Source of the DNA: Serendipita indica DSM 11827
Taxonomy: Eukaryota; Basidiomycota; Agaricomycetes; Sebacinales; Serendipitaceae
Assembly (NCBI GenBank): GCA_910890315.1
Contig: CAJVGD010000005.1
Coordinates: forward strand, 1,116,001-1,180,000
Length of the DNA: 64,000 bases
Direction: 5' to 3'
A program made the position numbers and the translations under genes. This document shows positions 11,840 through 23,478 of this stretch, piece by piece (position 1 is the stretch's first letter; each line of letters begins with the position of its first letter). Under the pieces are notes generated by a model. It had not been told where the DNA came from, did not search any database, and saw only the letters and a program-made list of their open reading frames with translations.

Positions 11840-13479
11840 TTATGGCCGCGTGTGATCGTGTGTATCAGTGGATCGGGCTTGCAAGGGACGGCGGTCGACA
11901 CGGCGATTGATACCACCAAGAAGGCATTTCGTGAGTACGGTTGCATCAAGCTGATTGCCAGAATACAGTGTCGTGTCCACGATATCCTGTGGCTCATTAG
12001 ATATCATTCGCCTTTATGCAAATATACGCACTCGAACTCCATATTTACCAGCAAGGTCATCATCGAGCTCCCGCAGAGCTTCACCCGCGTCCGGGTCATT
12101 CCCAATCTATGAACCATGAGAGAGGTCCTTTGGCGCCCATCATACGTCCTCACCTGGATAAACTGAATACCAACTTGCGTAATTGGAAACTTTCCGGCAT
12201 CCAGCCGTCGTGCTGCAGTGACAATCACCGTCTCCGGATCGTCGCCTGCAATCATCAGCATCTTCATTGGAACATAAAATCCTGACATACTTGGTGCACC
12301 GTCCGTAATGACAAGGTAGTTGACCGGTTTGATCTCTCGCAATGCCGAATGGTCTCCGGCATCGGCCCTCTCCTTTGCATGCTCCAACCGTAAAAGGTAG
12401 TCCAAAAGAAGTTCTTCAAGCTTCTCTCCAGTAGGTGTTATACCTGATGCTCATCAGCAATAGGAAGAGGGAGAGAAGATGCGAACCACCATCTGGCTCT
12501 ACTTGGTCGAATAAGCGCTTTACCTCAGAGGCGTGCTATATAAGACATCAGAAAAGCGAGGTTTACCGTATTTGATACACACCCTCAGTCCATTCCCGAC
12601 CAACGGCGAGTTTCTAGGTACGTGTCAAAAGAGGCAGAGGCGATATTTGGATACCCACAGGAAATAAATGTCGATGCCGTCCGCATCATATTTGCTTGCA
12701 AGTTCCGCTACGCCTGCAAGGGCCTCTCGGGCCTCGAACCACAATGGTCCAGCCATGGAACTCGAGTCATCAACCTATCGGGATATGGGTGGAAGGGTCA
12801 GCGCTCTACTGCGGCATGACGCGCAAGTGGCCCAACTGGATCAGTGGAAACTTACAATAATGACAGTATCATACTTGACGAGCTGCAAAAGCGGGTCCTC
12901 TACAGACGACCTTCGCGATGGCGTTCGCGGGCTGTTCATTACGCTCGTCGGCGAGCCACTCATATGGACACTATTCGCCCGCGGGCTATTGATAGGCGTA
13001 GGCCGAAAAGACGCTCGTGTATCCTGTCTTTGGACAGATTGGCCAATAGGTGCCGTCGTCTCTGGAATCACTGGCACAGCGGACGGCACATAGCGTTCTC
13101 GAGTGCTCGGTCGTCCATATTCGCCTTGAGACATCGTCCGTCGATGAGGTCCAGCGACTGGAGGTGACGGCTGCACTGTCGCGCTCACATTTCTGCGCAC
13201 ATAGGCGCCTCCACTCGTCGTTGGCGAGCCGACTGGCTGGCGAGCATCTCGTGGAGGTAAATCTGGTAAGAACGGGTTTGTTTGTACTGTTGGAGATGGG
13301 TCTTGTATCGCATATGGTGGCGGCGACGTCGTAGGCGTTGGGACGCGCTGCGGCTGGGAGGTACTGCCCGAATACTGGCTCATGGAAACTGCACGTCGCT
13401 GCGAACGATTGGAGACGAGTGTCCCGGCTCGAGCTACACCCTTTTGCTCGTAGCCTAGTCCAGATTGCTCCTGGCCCAT
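11840..13479 (-). CDS. Von Willebrand factor A domain protein, tandem copy B
   Basis: The gene is built like copy A. MGQEQSGLGY opens a disordered Ser/Pro/Thr-rich N-terminus of about 200 residues with a TTSPPPYAIQD segment, a potential WW-domain ligand. The VWA domain starts at KYDTVIIV and continues across an intron to VDDSSSMAGPLWF (MIDAS DxSxS), then ASKYDADGIDIYFL, NYLVITDGAPS, DDPETVIVTAARRLDAGKF, TQVGIQFIQ, GNDPDAGEALRELDDDLAG and, after the last intron, DIVDTTLYSGNQLDATVLT and GGINRRVDRR. It ends ...STDTHDHTRP. The VWA region is much more similar to copy A than the N-terminal region is, so the duplication is not recent. Copy B starts 127 bp downstream of the stop of the TRP channel and is transcribed the same way. 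Confidence 0.78.
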
Positions 13480-13606
13480 GTAAAGGCGTTGGTCAAGGTG
13501 GCTGAGTATAGCGAGAATACAGTGGCAAGCACAGGGGGAATAATCAGGAATAAATTTCCATATGAACTAGTACAAAATGTCCAAAAACGCAGGTGATATA
13601 GGTTTA

Positions 13607-16600
13607 TCAACTCGGTGGACTCGACATTCGACGGCTCGAGCCCCGAGGTGCGACATATGACGATGGAGGGGACATAGGGCGCTGGTCACCAGCCTCTGGT
13701 GTAATAGGCGTCCGTGAGACAAGCACCATATTGACATTGTTTAGTCCGCTAGGCTCATTCGACGGGCTGCCATAAGGATCGACGTTGAATGCGTTGAATG
13801 CTTGATGACCCCCACCACCCTCTGTCGGCACCGGCGGAACAGCCGTATACCCTGGGTTCTGCTGAGGTCGATTTCGAATGACCACAAAGGAGCGGTTTTC
13901 CGCCGTCGGCGTTGGAACCGGGCTCATATCGCTTTCGCTCTTTCTCCTCCGCTTGAAGCCCCAGCGACCCCCGGCACCGCTTCTCTTTCCAGATGATTCC
14001 TTACTCTCCTCTTCATCATCTTCATCAGAAGAGCTGTCACCGCCCGACGGTCCACCAAGCCCAAACCAACCTCGTCCCTTGTTCTTCGAGGTGGACGCAG
14101 ACTTTGGTGCGGCATGATTTACACCCATCTCATCCGTTGCGGGTCCACTCTTCCCGTTATGACTGGAAGCCGGCCTACTATATGACCGCGACTTTCCAGC
14201 GGAGCTCGGTCGACCGTGCTGCGTCGCACTCCTTCCAGATGAACCCGGCCTACTCGCATTCCCAGATGACCCAGGTCGGCTAGTCGACTTTGAAGTTGCC
14301 GTTGTGGCGCCAGGAATGGCGCCAGGATAGAGTGTCGATACGTCCTCGATGACGGCTGTGTGAGAGCGTGTTCGTGAGTGAAGTGGACGTGCAGCACCCT
14401 TTGGCAAGGGTTCTGGAGGTGCTGAGATAGACGGAGGTGTCTCAAAGGGTGGCTGGCCACCAAACTGAGATATTGGTGCTGGAGTGGCCGCTGTACGACC
14501 AGGTGCGGCTGCTTGCTTGCCCTTCATGATTGCATACGGTGTATCGAAATGGGCCCGACCTCCGCCAACGCGCGCGAATCCCGTCGAGGTTGGTTGCTCT
14601 TCACCACCCAAGCTTTCCAAAGTCACCTTTGATTTAGATCGGGGACCCCCGGGCAGGTTGAGATCCGTCTTCGACCATGATTCCATGATAAAGCCTGCAT
14701 CATCGTCACTACTCTCGCGGTACGGCATCGAGGCTTGCTCTGGCTTGAGGTACGAGATGTTGGACGGTCTGGCGTATGATGGCGCCACTGTATTCGCCGT
14801 TGATTCAGAGTAGCCACGCGAGTGACGTGCGCGATTTTCTCCGCTTCTCCGTTCGCCACTGCGACGGTGGCTGCGGCGCTTGTTCTTCCTCGTGGTTCCA
14901 CCGCAACAACCCAACGCACCAAACAGACCAGAATCGAGAGAATGCTTGGAGCTTGCAAATGACAACCCGCGTACTGCGCGTACGATGCCTTCGAGTAGCT
15001 TTGTGACCAACATGATTGCGAATCCAAGATACATGAGTCCAAGAATGGAGAGAATGCCAAATGCAATCCATCCACCAGCTTGAGAACCTATATTGACCTA
15101 GAGATGATCAGAGACAGTCTACAAACATGAAGGAAAACGCGTACTGGAGGAGCCAATATGACAACTAGGACGGTTGCGACAATGCGGGCGACGCAGAACA
15201 TGAAGCTAATCACTCCCATCTGTGCCCCTGTCATCCACGGCAGCCACACGCTCGTCGAAAGAGTGGTGAGAACCTCGACAACAAGGATGATAACGGCTTG
15301 AACAGTGCCGCTCTGCTGTCCAAATCCAATAACAATGCCGACAATTATATTGGAGGCAAAGAATCCCGCACAGAACAGCTGCGACCGTGGCTGGTACTGG
15401 TTGTAGAGCGGACCCAGGGCGAGAAGGGTGCGAGTTGCCTCGTAGAGCTTGCTTGTGCTAGTAGTGACGATACGAAATATAAGCCAGCCTGGGAGGATCA
15501 AGGAGAATATGGTGAATGAGAGCCCGGCGAGGACCTTGCTTTTCGCCGTCGCAACGTCGGAACCCAATTGGAGGTGATAGCACGAAAATATGGTGATTGG
15601 AAGGTGGAAGAGGATGAGGAGCCGCACGAGATTACCGTGTGCCACGCTGCCGTGGAATGAATTTAGACCAAAGCGCCTTCTCCACGGGGCACGCCGGACT
15701 GGAGACTTGTCAATAAACGTAAACAGGGTACTTGGTACAAACCTTCGGCTTCTGGTAAATCTTTTCGCTCCGTAGAGGGCTTCTTGGATCCCCCAAGAAG
15801 CGCTGATCCAGTCCATCCGATGAGGGTGATCACTGTACTCAAAATCACTACAACGGCGACAATAATGAGGAATATCGCGAGACAAGTGCCGAATGCGTGC
15901 TGCGGGAGAAGCCCCACAGACGAAACAAACTTGTCCATGCCGTTATGAGCGTTTGGAGGAAACGTAAGGAGAAGGTTTGGCTGTGCGATGTCCAGATATA
16001 AAGACGAGTTCGAGTCCATGATCTGGTCTCGAAACTCGGACGGTGGGTCAAATGAGGTCGAATATAAAGGGTTCCATGTCGCGCCCGACACCAGGGTGGA
16101 ATCTAGGGGCGATTAGGCCTGAGTTCAAGCATATCAATAAAATCTCACTGGACAGCAGTGTCGACCAGGCCGTTTGAGCAAACATGGGATCTGCGAGAGC
16201 TGTAAGTGAAGAAACCCAGAGTCAAATGACGTGACGTACAGATAAAGTCTGGCCACTGAACGGCAATCATGCCGAGTGTCGCACACCATTGAGTGGTCAG
16301 AACAAGGTCGCGAGCGGATGGGGTCGCTTCGAACGATCAACAAACTGTCAAAGTCACCTCTTCAGCCTAGAGACTTACCAAAACGCAACAAAGCAGGGGA
16401 TACGGAAAACTTTTCGCCCGAGAGGGCACTTGCAAGGACGAACCCTGTCCTCTCCAGCTTCAGCCACCATGGGTGTCCTGTTCTTCCCAGTCCCCGGTCC
16501 CAGGCGGCACTGACCCGCCCAATACTGGTCACAAGCCAGAAGGCCAGTGTGAGACCGAGCGTACCCCAAAAGATTCCGGTCCAGCCCCCATAGATCCTAT

Positions 16601-17404
16601 GTTCCCTAGGTGCAGGCGTGGCTGCAATCTCGACGCATGCAAGTTCGTGGGCGGGGCTCGACGAATCGACGATGCGAAGTTGGGTAACCAATGTCTTGAG
16701 TGCGTATGATTCCAAGGGCAGAGGTACAGCCAGTCCAAATGCAAGAGGACCGGCGGAGAGCGGGCAGTAGAACGTGTCGTTTGTTGGGAGAGTCGGGAGC
16801 GGAGAGGGTGGCCGAAGGACTTCGCAAAACGAGCTGGTCTTGTCGGATATAGAATAAGTTAGATAGTCTGTCGAGGTGAACAACGTCGCTATAAGTGAAC
16901 CCGTCAGCTTTGTGTATTCGACGACATCATCGGAAGAAGCTTAGACTCCTCGCCGAGTGGGGCCACCACCTGTAGGAGTCTGCTATTATCGTATGATAAA
17001 CAAAATGCCAGATGGTCCGGTGCTCAGCGAGCGAGGGCCAGCCCCAGGAATGGCTCGACGAGGAGCCGTGTAGCCGAACGGCGACCAACAGAGCGGCGCT
17101 CACCTAGGAATCCAGTCGAGTTTAAGTATCCCTCAAGAGTGTCTCCAATTTCCCCTATCGCCGTGAGCTTCAACGCTCTTGTTGTGGGATCGTCTGGATG
17201 GTAGAGTTGACCGTACACGGCCGTGACATTGACACGTTTGAGCGGGTTCGGTTCATGAAAGGTTGAAGGAGCACAGAAAGAGAATGGAAGGGAAACAGGT
17301 TGAGCTCCAGCAGAGGCGATCAGGAGCAGAAAGCAGGGCAAAAGGAAAGGAAGAGTGTACAAGCGCTGTCCTGCGGCACGGTCTATTGTCGAGGACGAGT
17401 CCAT
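13607..17404 (-). CDS. Fungal TRP-like ion channel (ML-like domain plus TRP membrane domain)
   Basis: This large membrane protein belongs to the fungal TRP family (Pkd2/Flc type), implicated in calcium and lipid or flavin homeostasis. I chose the ATG at 17404 because it opens a classical signal peptide (YTLPFLLPCFLLLIASAGAQ). A lumenal ML-like domain follows (SFCAPSTF, NVTAVYGQLYHPDD, FYCPLSAGPLAFGLAVPL). Then come the membrane segments: GIFWGTLGLTLAFWLVTSIG, CLAIFLIIVAVVVILSTVIT, LVRLLILFHLPITIFSCY, VLAGLSFTIFSLILPGWLIF, FASNIIVGIVIGFGQ, AVIILVVEVLTTLSTSVWL, MFCVARIVATVLVVIL and LGLMYLGFAIMLVTKLLEG. The last exon encodes about 430 residues of Ser/Pro/Arg-rich cytosolic tail with an acidic patch DSSSDEDDEEESKES. 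Several short introns separate the exons. The 3' end has a degenerate copy at 11715-11839. Confidence 0.82.
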
Positions 17405-17899
17405 CGTCGCTCCTAGGACCTCGTGATAATATCCACAATTTTGTGCCAGGCGGTGTGGCCGTCGGGTGGGAGGAAAGCAGGTCCAAGAGGTGATCGCTAC
17501 CGAATACAAACAAAAGCGCCCATGAGCGCATGTTACAGACAGCGTAGATGGCCTCAAGTAAATGGATTTAACATACATTACAGTGAAGTATATTCCAACC
17601 TAAAAGTTTCAAACGTTGACCGAAGATGCAATGCAGTGGGATTTTTGGCGATCGTGCGAGCAGGCACGGCCGACCCATCGCTGTGAACACCGGCTTATAT
17701 TTCTATGTCCGAGATTGTCGATCACTTGTCACTCGGTCCCACCATGGGTCTGGCGTCGGCGGTTCGAAAAACTTGCAGCGACTCCGAAAGGCTGCAGGGA
17801 ATATGAGCACAATTTCAGAACAGATAGATGATCCATACCCTCATATGACCGCCTTCGTACAATCGCTTCAACAGTTTTCTCATTGTTCATCAAATCCTT

Positions 17900-18680
17900 C
17901 TAGGAGTGGATCAGATAGGTGGCATCAAGACGTTGGGTGCAACAAACTTTGACCCTCTCTTCATACAGTGATGCCCTAACGTCCGTCTCCTTTTCACGTC
18001 TTCTTCTTTCAATGTCCTGAAGTTCCCGCGTGGAAAGCGATGATTGATCATTCTGAGTTGCTGGGACTGAAGGTAGTGGAGACGAAGACGAGTTTGCTCG
18101 GTAAAACTCGTTTGTTGGTCCTCTCCATCTATCCTCGTCTGGCATCTTTGGCTCGAACAAGTTGGGACCAGCACCTCGTGCTCGAGCTTGATCGACTAGA
18201 GAATTGAGGGAGCGTTCTTTCTCTTCCAACCGTGTGTCTAGTACTTCTACACAGTAGTCGATGATTTCCGACCGCGCCTTCCAATTAGCTGGCCGACCGG
18301 CAAGGTGATTAGTGCTAGTTACGCCAGACGAGAGCAGTAACACACCAACAAGTTGCTTCCAAAAGTATAGACATGCTTCCGAGTCGTCGTTGCTCGTTGC
18401 ATAAGATGAAGATGCGCTCGTTCTCGATCCGGAGGTACGCGCTGAATCTCTAAAGAGAGCCCCGTTTCGATTCATTCTCATAGTTATTGTATCGTCTAGC
18501 CTGCGGTATTCTCGCATTACATCTGACAGCGGCGTCAGAATGACAGTCTGCAGAGATTCTAGTAAACCAAGGACCTTTGAACACGGAAAAGTCGGTGCAT
18601 GTCGACTTTGTGATATTTAGACGCTGAGTTGCTGGATTCTGCAGTGCAGCTGTTCCCAGCACGGGCGTATTGCGGGACAT
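17900..18680 (-). CDS. MIX23/CCDC58 (Cid2 family) mitochondrial intermembrane-space protein
   Basis: MIX23 is a small twin-cysteine protein of the mitochondrial intermembrane space, involved in protein import; fission yeast Cid2/Caf family members were first found through caffeine resistance. Exon 1 starts at the ATG at 18680 (MSRNTPVLGT) and ends in CTDFSVFK. A 52 nt GT-AG intron (18523-18574) joins it to DVMREYRRLDDTI, the family core. A second short intron follows ACLYFWKQL, then WKARSEIIDYCVEVLDTRLEEK and a C-terminal helix ERRRREKETDVRASLYEERV. The frames look shifted until the 52 nt intron is removed, so there is no real frameshift. The gene shares a 39 bp divergent promoter with TFIIF alpha. 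Family assignment is moderate because this family is short and divergent. Confidence 0.65.
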
Positions 18681-18719
18681 GGCTGAAGTCAACTTTGTAA
18701 AGTAAGCTTGGACCTGGCC

Positions 18720-21700
18720 ATGAATGACGCTCCGTCTTTGGCCTTCCAACCACCATCTCTTTCTCCTCTCAAAATTGGCTCATCATTGAGTAACGCATCT
18801 TCAAGTAATTCTACTCCCACCAGTGGCCGCCAATCCACTCTTCCAATGGCTACAACAACCACAGCCAGCCGTCCAGCTACACAGGGCTCAGAAGGACAAT
18901 CTACACGTCCACAGAAGCGACCAGGCTCCAATCTTTTTATTCCCCGCAAGCCGACTCGCAAACCTGGGCCGAGTCAGGCTGCAACGCCACAAGCAAACGG
19001 CTCTGCGTCTGTTGGAACTCCAAAGCCAGCTCATCTTACCTCATTACCAAACGCACGATCTCCGGTACCCACTCCTAGGAACGATGCGATGGATTCAGCC
19101 GCTGGGAGTCTGCGTCCTGGAATGAGCGATGCTCCCAAGCCGCTCGATTACCCATTCGTGGAATTTGACCTCCTTACGGGCGATCTCAATGGTCCTATGG
19201 CGCCGGGCGGATTTACTCCACAGGTTGGTGATTTTGTTTCAAAACAATGGCACACATCCCCCCAAAGACAACGGCGAATAACTTTCAGTTTGCATCTAAT
19301 CTGCTTATACACTTTGAATAACATTATAAACAGGTCGATTGGAACATTTTTCGCTTCCATCGTATTCCTGGAGATAAAACGGTCGTCGAAGCGTTTGAAT
19401 TTCCTATTAAACTTAATCGTAAGAATTTCAAGTATAGAGAGCGCATGGATGAAGACGAGGAGATGGAGATTGTGCAGACCGACGCAAACGTTGGTGTTGC
19501 AGGTCCTGCGGGTGCAGCCCCATCCGGCTCCGGACTCTTGGACGGTCTCGACCTCCAGGATTTGAAGAATGTTACTGTTCCCTCGTCCGCTTCGCAGATT
19601 GGACAATCCTCCGTTAAGCAAGAGACTCCCGGCGCCAGCGGCAGCGGAACCAAGAAGAATGAAAAGCTCGTTCCTCTCAAGGGTCCCGACGGCCAAGTGG
19701 TCTACAAAGCAGACGGAGAGATTGTAATGGTCACCCCGGCTGTCGCGCAACAAGCCAAAGGCGGTCGGTTACCTTATATCCCTGGTGTGACTCCCGAGCC
19801 CAAAGGAAAGAAGGGTAAAGGGCCGCAACGAAACGCACCCGGTGCCTCTAGTGCTAACGGTGGAGGCAAAGGTGGCGATGGCAAGCCTGGTGAGGGAAGG
19901 AGGCGTGGCGGAAAGAAGACGCGACAGGTTAGGCATTTGCGCTGCTTTAGTCACTTATTCTGACCCCTGATTAGGTTTTTCTCATCTCCGAGGAAGCTCG
20001 AAAGCTCAAAAAGGAGGAGCGCTACCCTTGGCTCTGGGAGGATGCCAGTGGGCAAGAAGTCTGGGAAGGACGCAGAACGGAAAGAAACAAAGTCAAGATG
20101 CAACTGCTTCAGGTCTGCAAGGATGGGAAATTCCGATGGTACCCTGCTCGCAAGCATTACATGTTTACCAAACTGCCCACTTGGGAAGTGCTCAACGCTG
20201 ATATGGCCAACGAGCAGGTGCATAGATTCCTCTTTAACACATACCCTCACTCATGCCTTTGTTAGTTTGAGCGTGATCAACGTAGACGCAACCCATTGTA
20301 CTTTGCCCAGAACACCAACAGCGAAGGGTTTACCCGAGCATTCCGACAACTTGCAAGACAGCAGCAACTCGACGAAAAGAAGGCTGGAGGATTTGTAGGC
20401 GAGGCCACCATGACCGGCGGCGCAAGTGTTTTACGGTAAGCTCTACCACCTTGGAGTATAATGCCTGATCATCTTTGTAGACTCGTAGACCGTGGTCGAC
20501 CCACTGCCTTTGATCGAGAAGAGGGCGATGATATCGAGGATGCCGACATCAAGCGCGAGAACCAAGAGCGCGAGCAAGAAATATTTGGCATGGAGGGGGA
20601 CATGGACGAGATGGAATACGACGAAGAGATGGCGGATGATGACGAGAAAGTACACATCGATGGCAAAGAAGAGGAAGAAAAGGAGGTAGAAGAACGTCTG
20701 AAGCGGGAATGGCGACAAGCGAACAAGACAGACGTAGAGATTGCCGATCATACATTCATGGGTCGACAAGCGCGCCTTGACAAGGCTGGTCGCAAGATCA
20801 AGCGAATGCTTCGTGGTCAAGACAAGACCGGCACTCTCTATGAGACGGACTCGGACAAGGATCCCTACGCATCGCAGGAGGATTCCGACTCTGATACGGA
20901 CCTCGAAGAGAAGGAACGTAAAGAGAAGGAAAAGGCCGAAAAAGAAAAGGCCGAACAGGCAAAGAAGGAAGAGGAGGAACAGCTCAAGCAGCTGCTGGAG
21001 GAAAAGGAAAAGGAACGAGAGGCAGAAAAGGAGCGCAAAAACAAGGCGGCTGCTGCCGCAGCTGCAGCAACAGCGAGAAACGAAGGGTCCGCACCGAACA
21101 AGGTGATTACGGCGCTGGGTGGCAAAGGTGGAGGTTCATCGCTGAAACCTGGTGCCAACGCTTCGCGAGCAACTTCTCCAAAGCCAAAACAGGAGAGTTC
21201 ACGTTCTGGATCACCTGCCATCCGCTCCTCTGGCACTCCCGCACCATCATCCACGTTAAGGGCAACGAGTCCAATGCCAAAATCAGGTGCGTAATCTCAA
21301 CACCCCAGTGAATTGTACTGACTCTTCAAAGTTCATGGAAGGACTCCATCGGCAAGCGGATCAAGCACCCCTACCGCTAGTGGTGGAGGTGCAATCAAGC
21401 GCAAAACCGGGCCCGCGGGCCCATCAGGCGGCGAAGAAGGACCACACAAGCGTCAACGCACTGCGAGTCCAACAGACAATGCCGCTCGCAAGAAGCCAGC
21501 CGCGACACCGACACCTTCTGGAACAGGCAGTGGTCTCCAGTCTCTCGGCGCAACGCCACCACACGAGTTTCCTGGATGCCTCACGCGAGAAATGGTCTAC
21601 AACTTTCTCAAGGAGCGCGAGATGCAAGGGCTCAAGACGACGACAAAGGATCCGATTGATCGATTCAAGCACATGTGGTCTGGTGCGAAGAATGGCATTG

Positions 21701-21807
21701 CTAAAGAGGGCGTAGACGTTCGCAACAAGGAGCTTTTGGCCTACTGGGTTCGCAATGTTGCGAACTTGTCAAAAGAAAATGGCCTGGTGCTCAAGAAGGA
21801 CCTTTGA
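18720..21807 (+). CDS. TFG1: Transcription initiation factor TFIIF alpha subunit (RAP74/Tfg1)
   Basis: TFIIF binds RNA polymerase II and helps place it on promoters; the alpha subunit dimerises with TFIIF beta through its N-terminal domain. After a Ser/Pro-rich start come the dimerisation blocks: DYPFVEFDLLTG, then VDWNIFRFHRIPGDKT and FEFPIKLNRKNFKYRERM; after an intron VFLISEEARKLKKEERYPWL, WEDASGQEVWEGRRTERNK and WYPARKHYMFTKLPTWEVLNA. The middle is highly acidic and Lys/Glu-rich, with a KEK-rich segment at about bases 20900-21060 and an Ala run. The C-terminus (EMVYNFLKEREMQGLKTTTKD, RFKHMWSGAKNGIAKEGVDV) is compatible with a winged-helix or interaction domain. The true start is the ATG at 18720 (MNDAPSLAF), not the TTG in front. 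Introns include one at about 19226-19333. Confidence 0.9.
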
Positions 21808-21956
21808 AATGATGCGGAACGTATCATTTTCATTTCCGCACGTGTACTTTACAGCGTTGTAGAGAGAAATACAATGGAGTTTATCCGGAATGGGCACCGA
21901 GATTATCGTGAGCTCAACGGAGTCGTAGGACGTTTCGCGCGTGTAGAGTGACAGGC

Positions 21957-22684
21957 TTACATCCCAACGGTGGGGGGAAGCTGAAAAATGACACATGAGC
22001 TTTGGCCCAAAAGCGGAAAGGAGAAACGTACTTGTGCACATCGACATAGATGCCACCATCCGAGCACGCATAGAAGAGCGATCCCTTGTATTTTGTCTCA
22101 TGTTCTGGTGTAAAGCTATAGAGGAGGATGGGTCCACCCCAACTGAATGTTCCATGGGCGTATTTGTTGATATCCGGACCGGCGTTGGTCCTAGCCTTGT
22201 GGGGATCGACAAGTTGTAGCTTGTAGCGAACAAACGGTCCCTTTGTGGTCATGGGCTCCTGTCCATGTTCGCCCTTGTATTCTGGGTGATAGTGTTCGGT
22301 GTCATGGTCGAGAATACGCAGGGCTACGACACGCATGACGTGTGAGCTGTTTGTTACGGAGTACAATTCGCCTCCACGAATGAAAAAGTTTGGTGCGAAG
22401 CGCTCGTCCTCTTTGGCGTAACGGTGGGTGTACCAGCTCCGTTCAATGACACAGTCACCCTCCATTCCTGTTACAATGTAAGAAATTATTGATAAGAGTG
22501 AATTCAAATTGGTACCTGGTGCCGCGGACGACTTGAGGTAGAGTTCGCCGCCGGAAGATTCATAGTTCACTACCGTAATAAGGTCCGGAGGGTACTCGTC
22601 GATCAGCCACGTTGGTAGTGCTTTCACAAACACAAAAGACCAAACGAGCGCCAAGAGAAACGAGAGGCGGGATGAGTAGACCAT
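21957..22684 (-). CDS. Secreted protein of unknown function
   Basis: The start MVYSSRLSFLLALVWSFVFV is a clear signal peptide with cleavage expected after VKA. The mature chain is about 210 residues and carries no family I recognise. It is rich in aromatic and His residues (RILDHDTEHYHPEYKG, FSWGGPILLYSFTPEH) and has two possible N-glycosylation sites (NSS). Two introns are seen: one at about 22450-22500 joining SSAAPG to MEGDCVIERSW, and one near 22031 after GGIYVDVHK. Splicing to the acceptor before CTTCCCC gives a short end LPPTVGM at 21957; without it the frame reads on into unlikely sequence. A TATA-like element lies 70 bp upstream. Small secreted proteins with signal peptides in plant-associated fungi include effectors, but nothing in this sequence shows that role. 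Confidence 0.6.
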
Positions 22685-22753
22685 GGGTCAGAACGGTGAA
22701 TGAGCGTCGAGAGGGAGGAGGCCTACCACAAGGGAACAGTAGCTAGATAGCCA

Positions 22754-22761
22754 TATTTATA
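22754..22761 (-). promoter_or_regulatory. TATA-like box of the secreted-protein gene
   Basis: TATAAATA on the minus strand lies about 70 bp upstream of the ATG at 22684. Spacing and sequence fit a fungal TATA element; untested. Confidence 0.35.
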
Positions 22762-22885
22762 TGCATGACAAGAAAAGAAGTCCGTTGTGAAAGCTCGGGA
22801 GCGGAGAAATACGTGGACTGGAGCAACTTCGCGTCACTCGGGGGATTGCTCCAGCCAACGTAGAGCGGGATAGATTTGCCGGGAA

Positions 22886-23467
22886 CTACAGAGACAGCCG
22901 TCTCGTGATCGCGAACGAGTTGTCGTCGCTAGCTTGGGTCGCAAACCGGACTAATTCCTCGGGGAAGCGAGCGAGAACACGTAAATAGCGCGCGACAGAA
23001 TCTTTCCAGACATTTCTACAGCCAATTTTCTGCCACGGCAGTCTCGTGCCGTCGGGCAACGGAGCGGCCACAGGGCAGGCTTCATTAGGGCTCGACAATT
23101 CCAGAAGTGAATGATATCCTACGTAAAATCTTCAAGATCACTTTATGGCTATCAGAAGCCAGCAAGGCGTCTGTTTCCAAGAGTCTGACGGCGCCAATAA
23201 TAAACAGGCGGCGTGTTTGCTATTTGCATCATCCAGACGCCCAATTGCTCTCTTTAGTTGACTTCTTGCGTCAATATGGGCCTTTGAGCTTGCAGAAGAT
23301 GAACCCGCGGGCTCTGCTGGGATAGGTTTGTTCCAGCTAGGATTATGTAAATGCTCCATTGATAATGGGCAAAAGTCTAGGGGTGGGTCCACTCGTGCCC
23401 CTGAGCCTCGACGACAAAGTCTTTGACAATAGCTAGCTACATCTTGGACCCGACCACGACCGGCCAT
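22886..23467 (-). CDS. Small hypothetical protein, divergent from the cytidylyltransferase gene
   Basis: An ATG at 23467 opens MAGRGRVQDVASYCQRLCRR and stays open for 109 codons. A 51 nt GT-AG intron (about 23089-23139) then joins it in frame to PNEACPVAAPLPDGTRLPW and KDSVARYLRVLARFPEELV, ending at 22886. The result is about 175 residues with seven Cys and basic N- and C-terminal parts. I recognise no domain. The evidence for coding is the in-frame join of two open frames over an intron of normal local size, not homology. The start is only 11 bp from the start codon of the neighbouring gene on the other strand, so either this start or the whole gene may be wrong. Confidence 0.35.
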
Positions 23468-23478
23468 TGTCTCTCAAC

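Noticed and set aside
18513-18600. Apparent frameshift inside the MIX23-like gene
   Set aside because: Removing a 52 nt GT-AG intron (18523-18574) joins CTDFSVFK to DVMREYRRLDDTI in frame, as the family requires.
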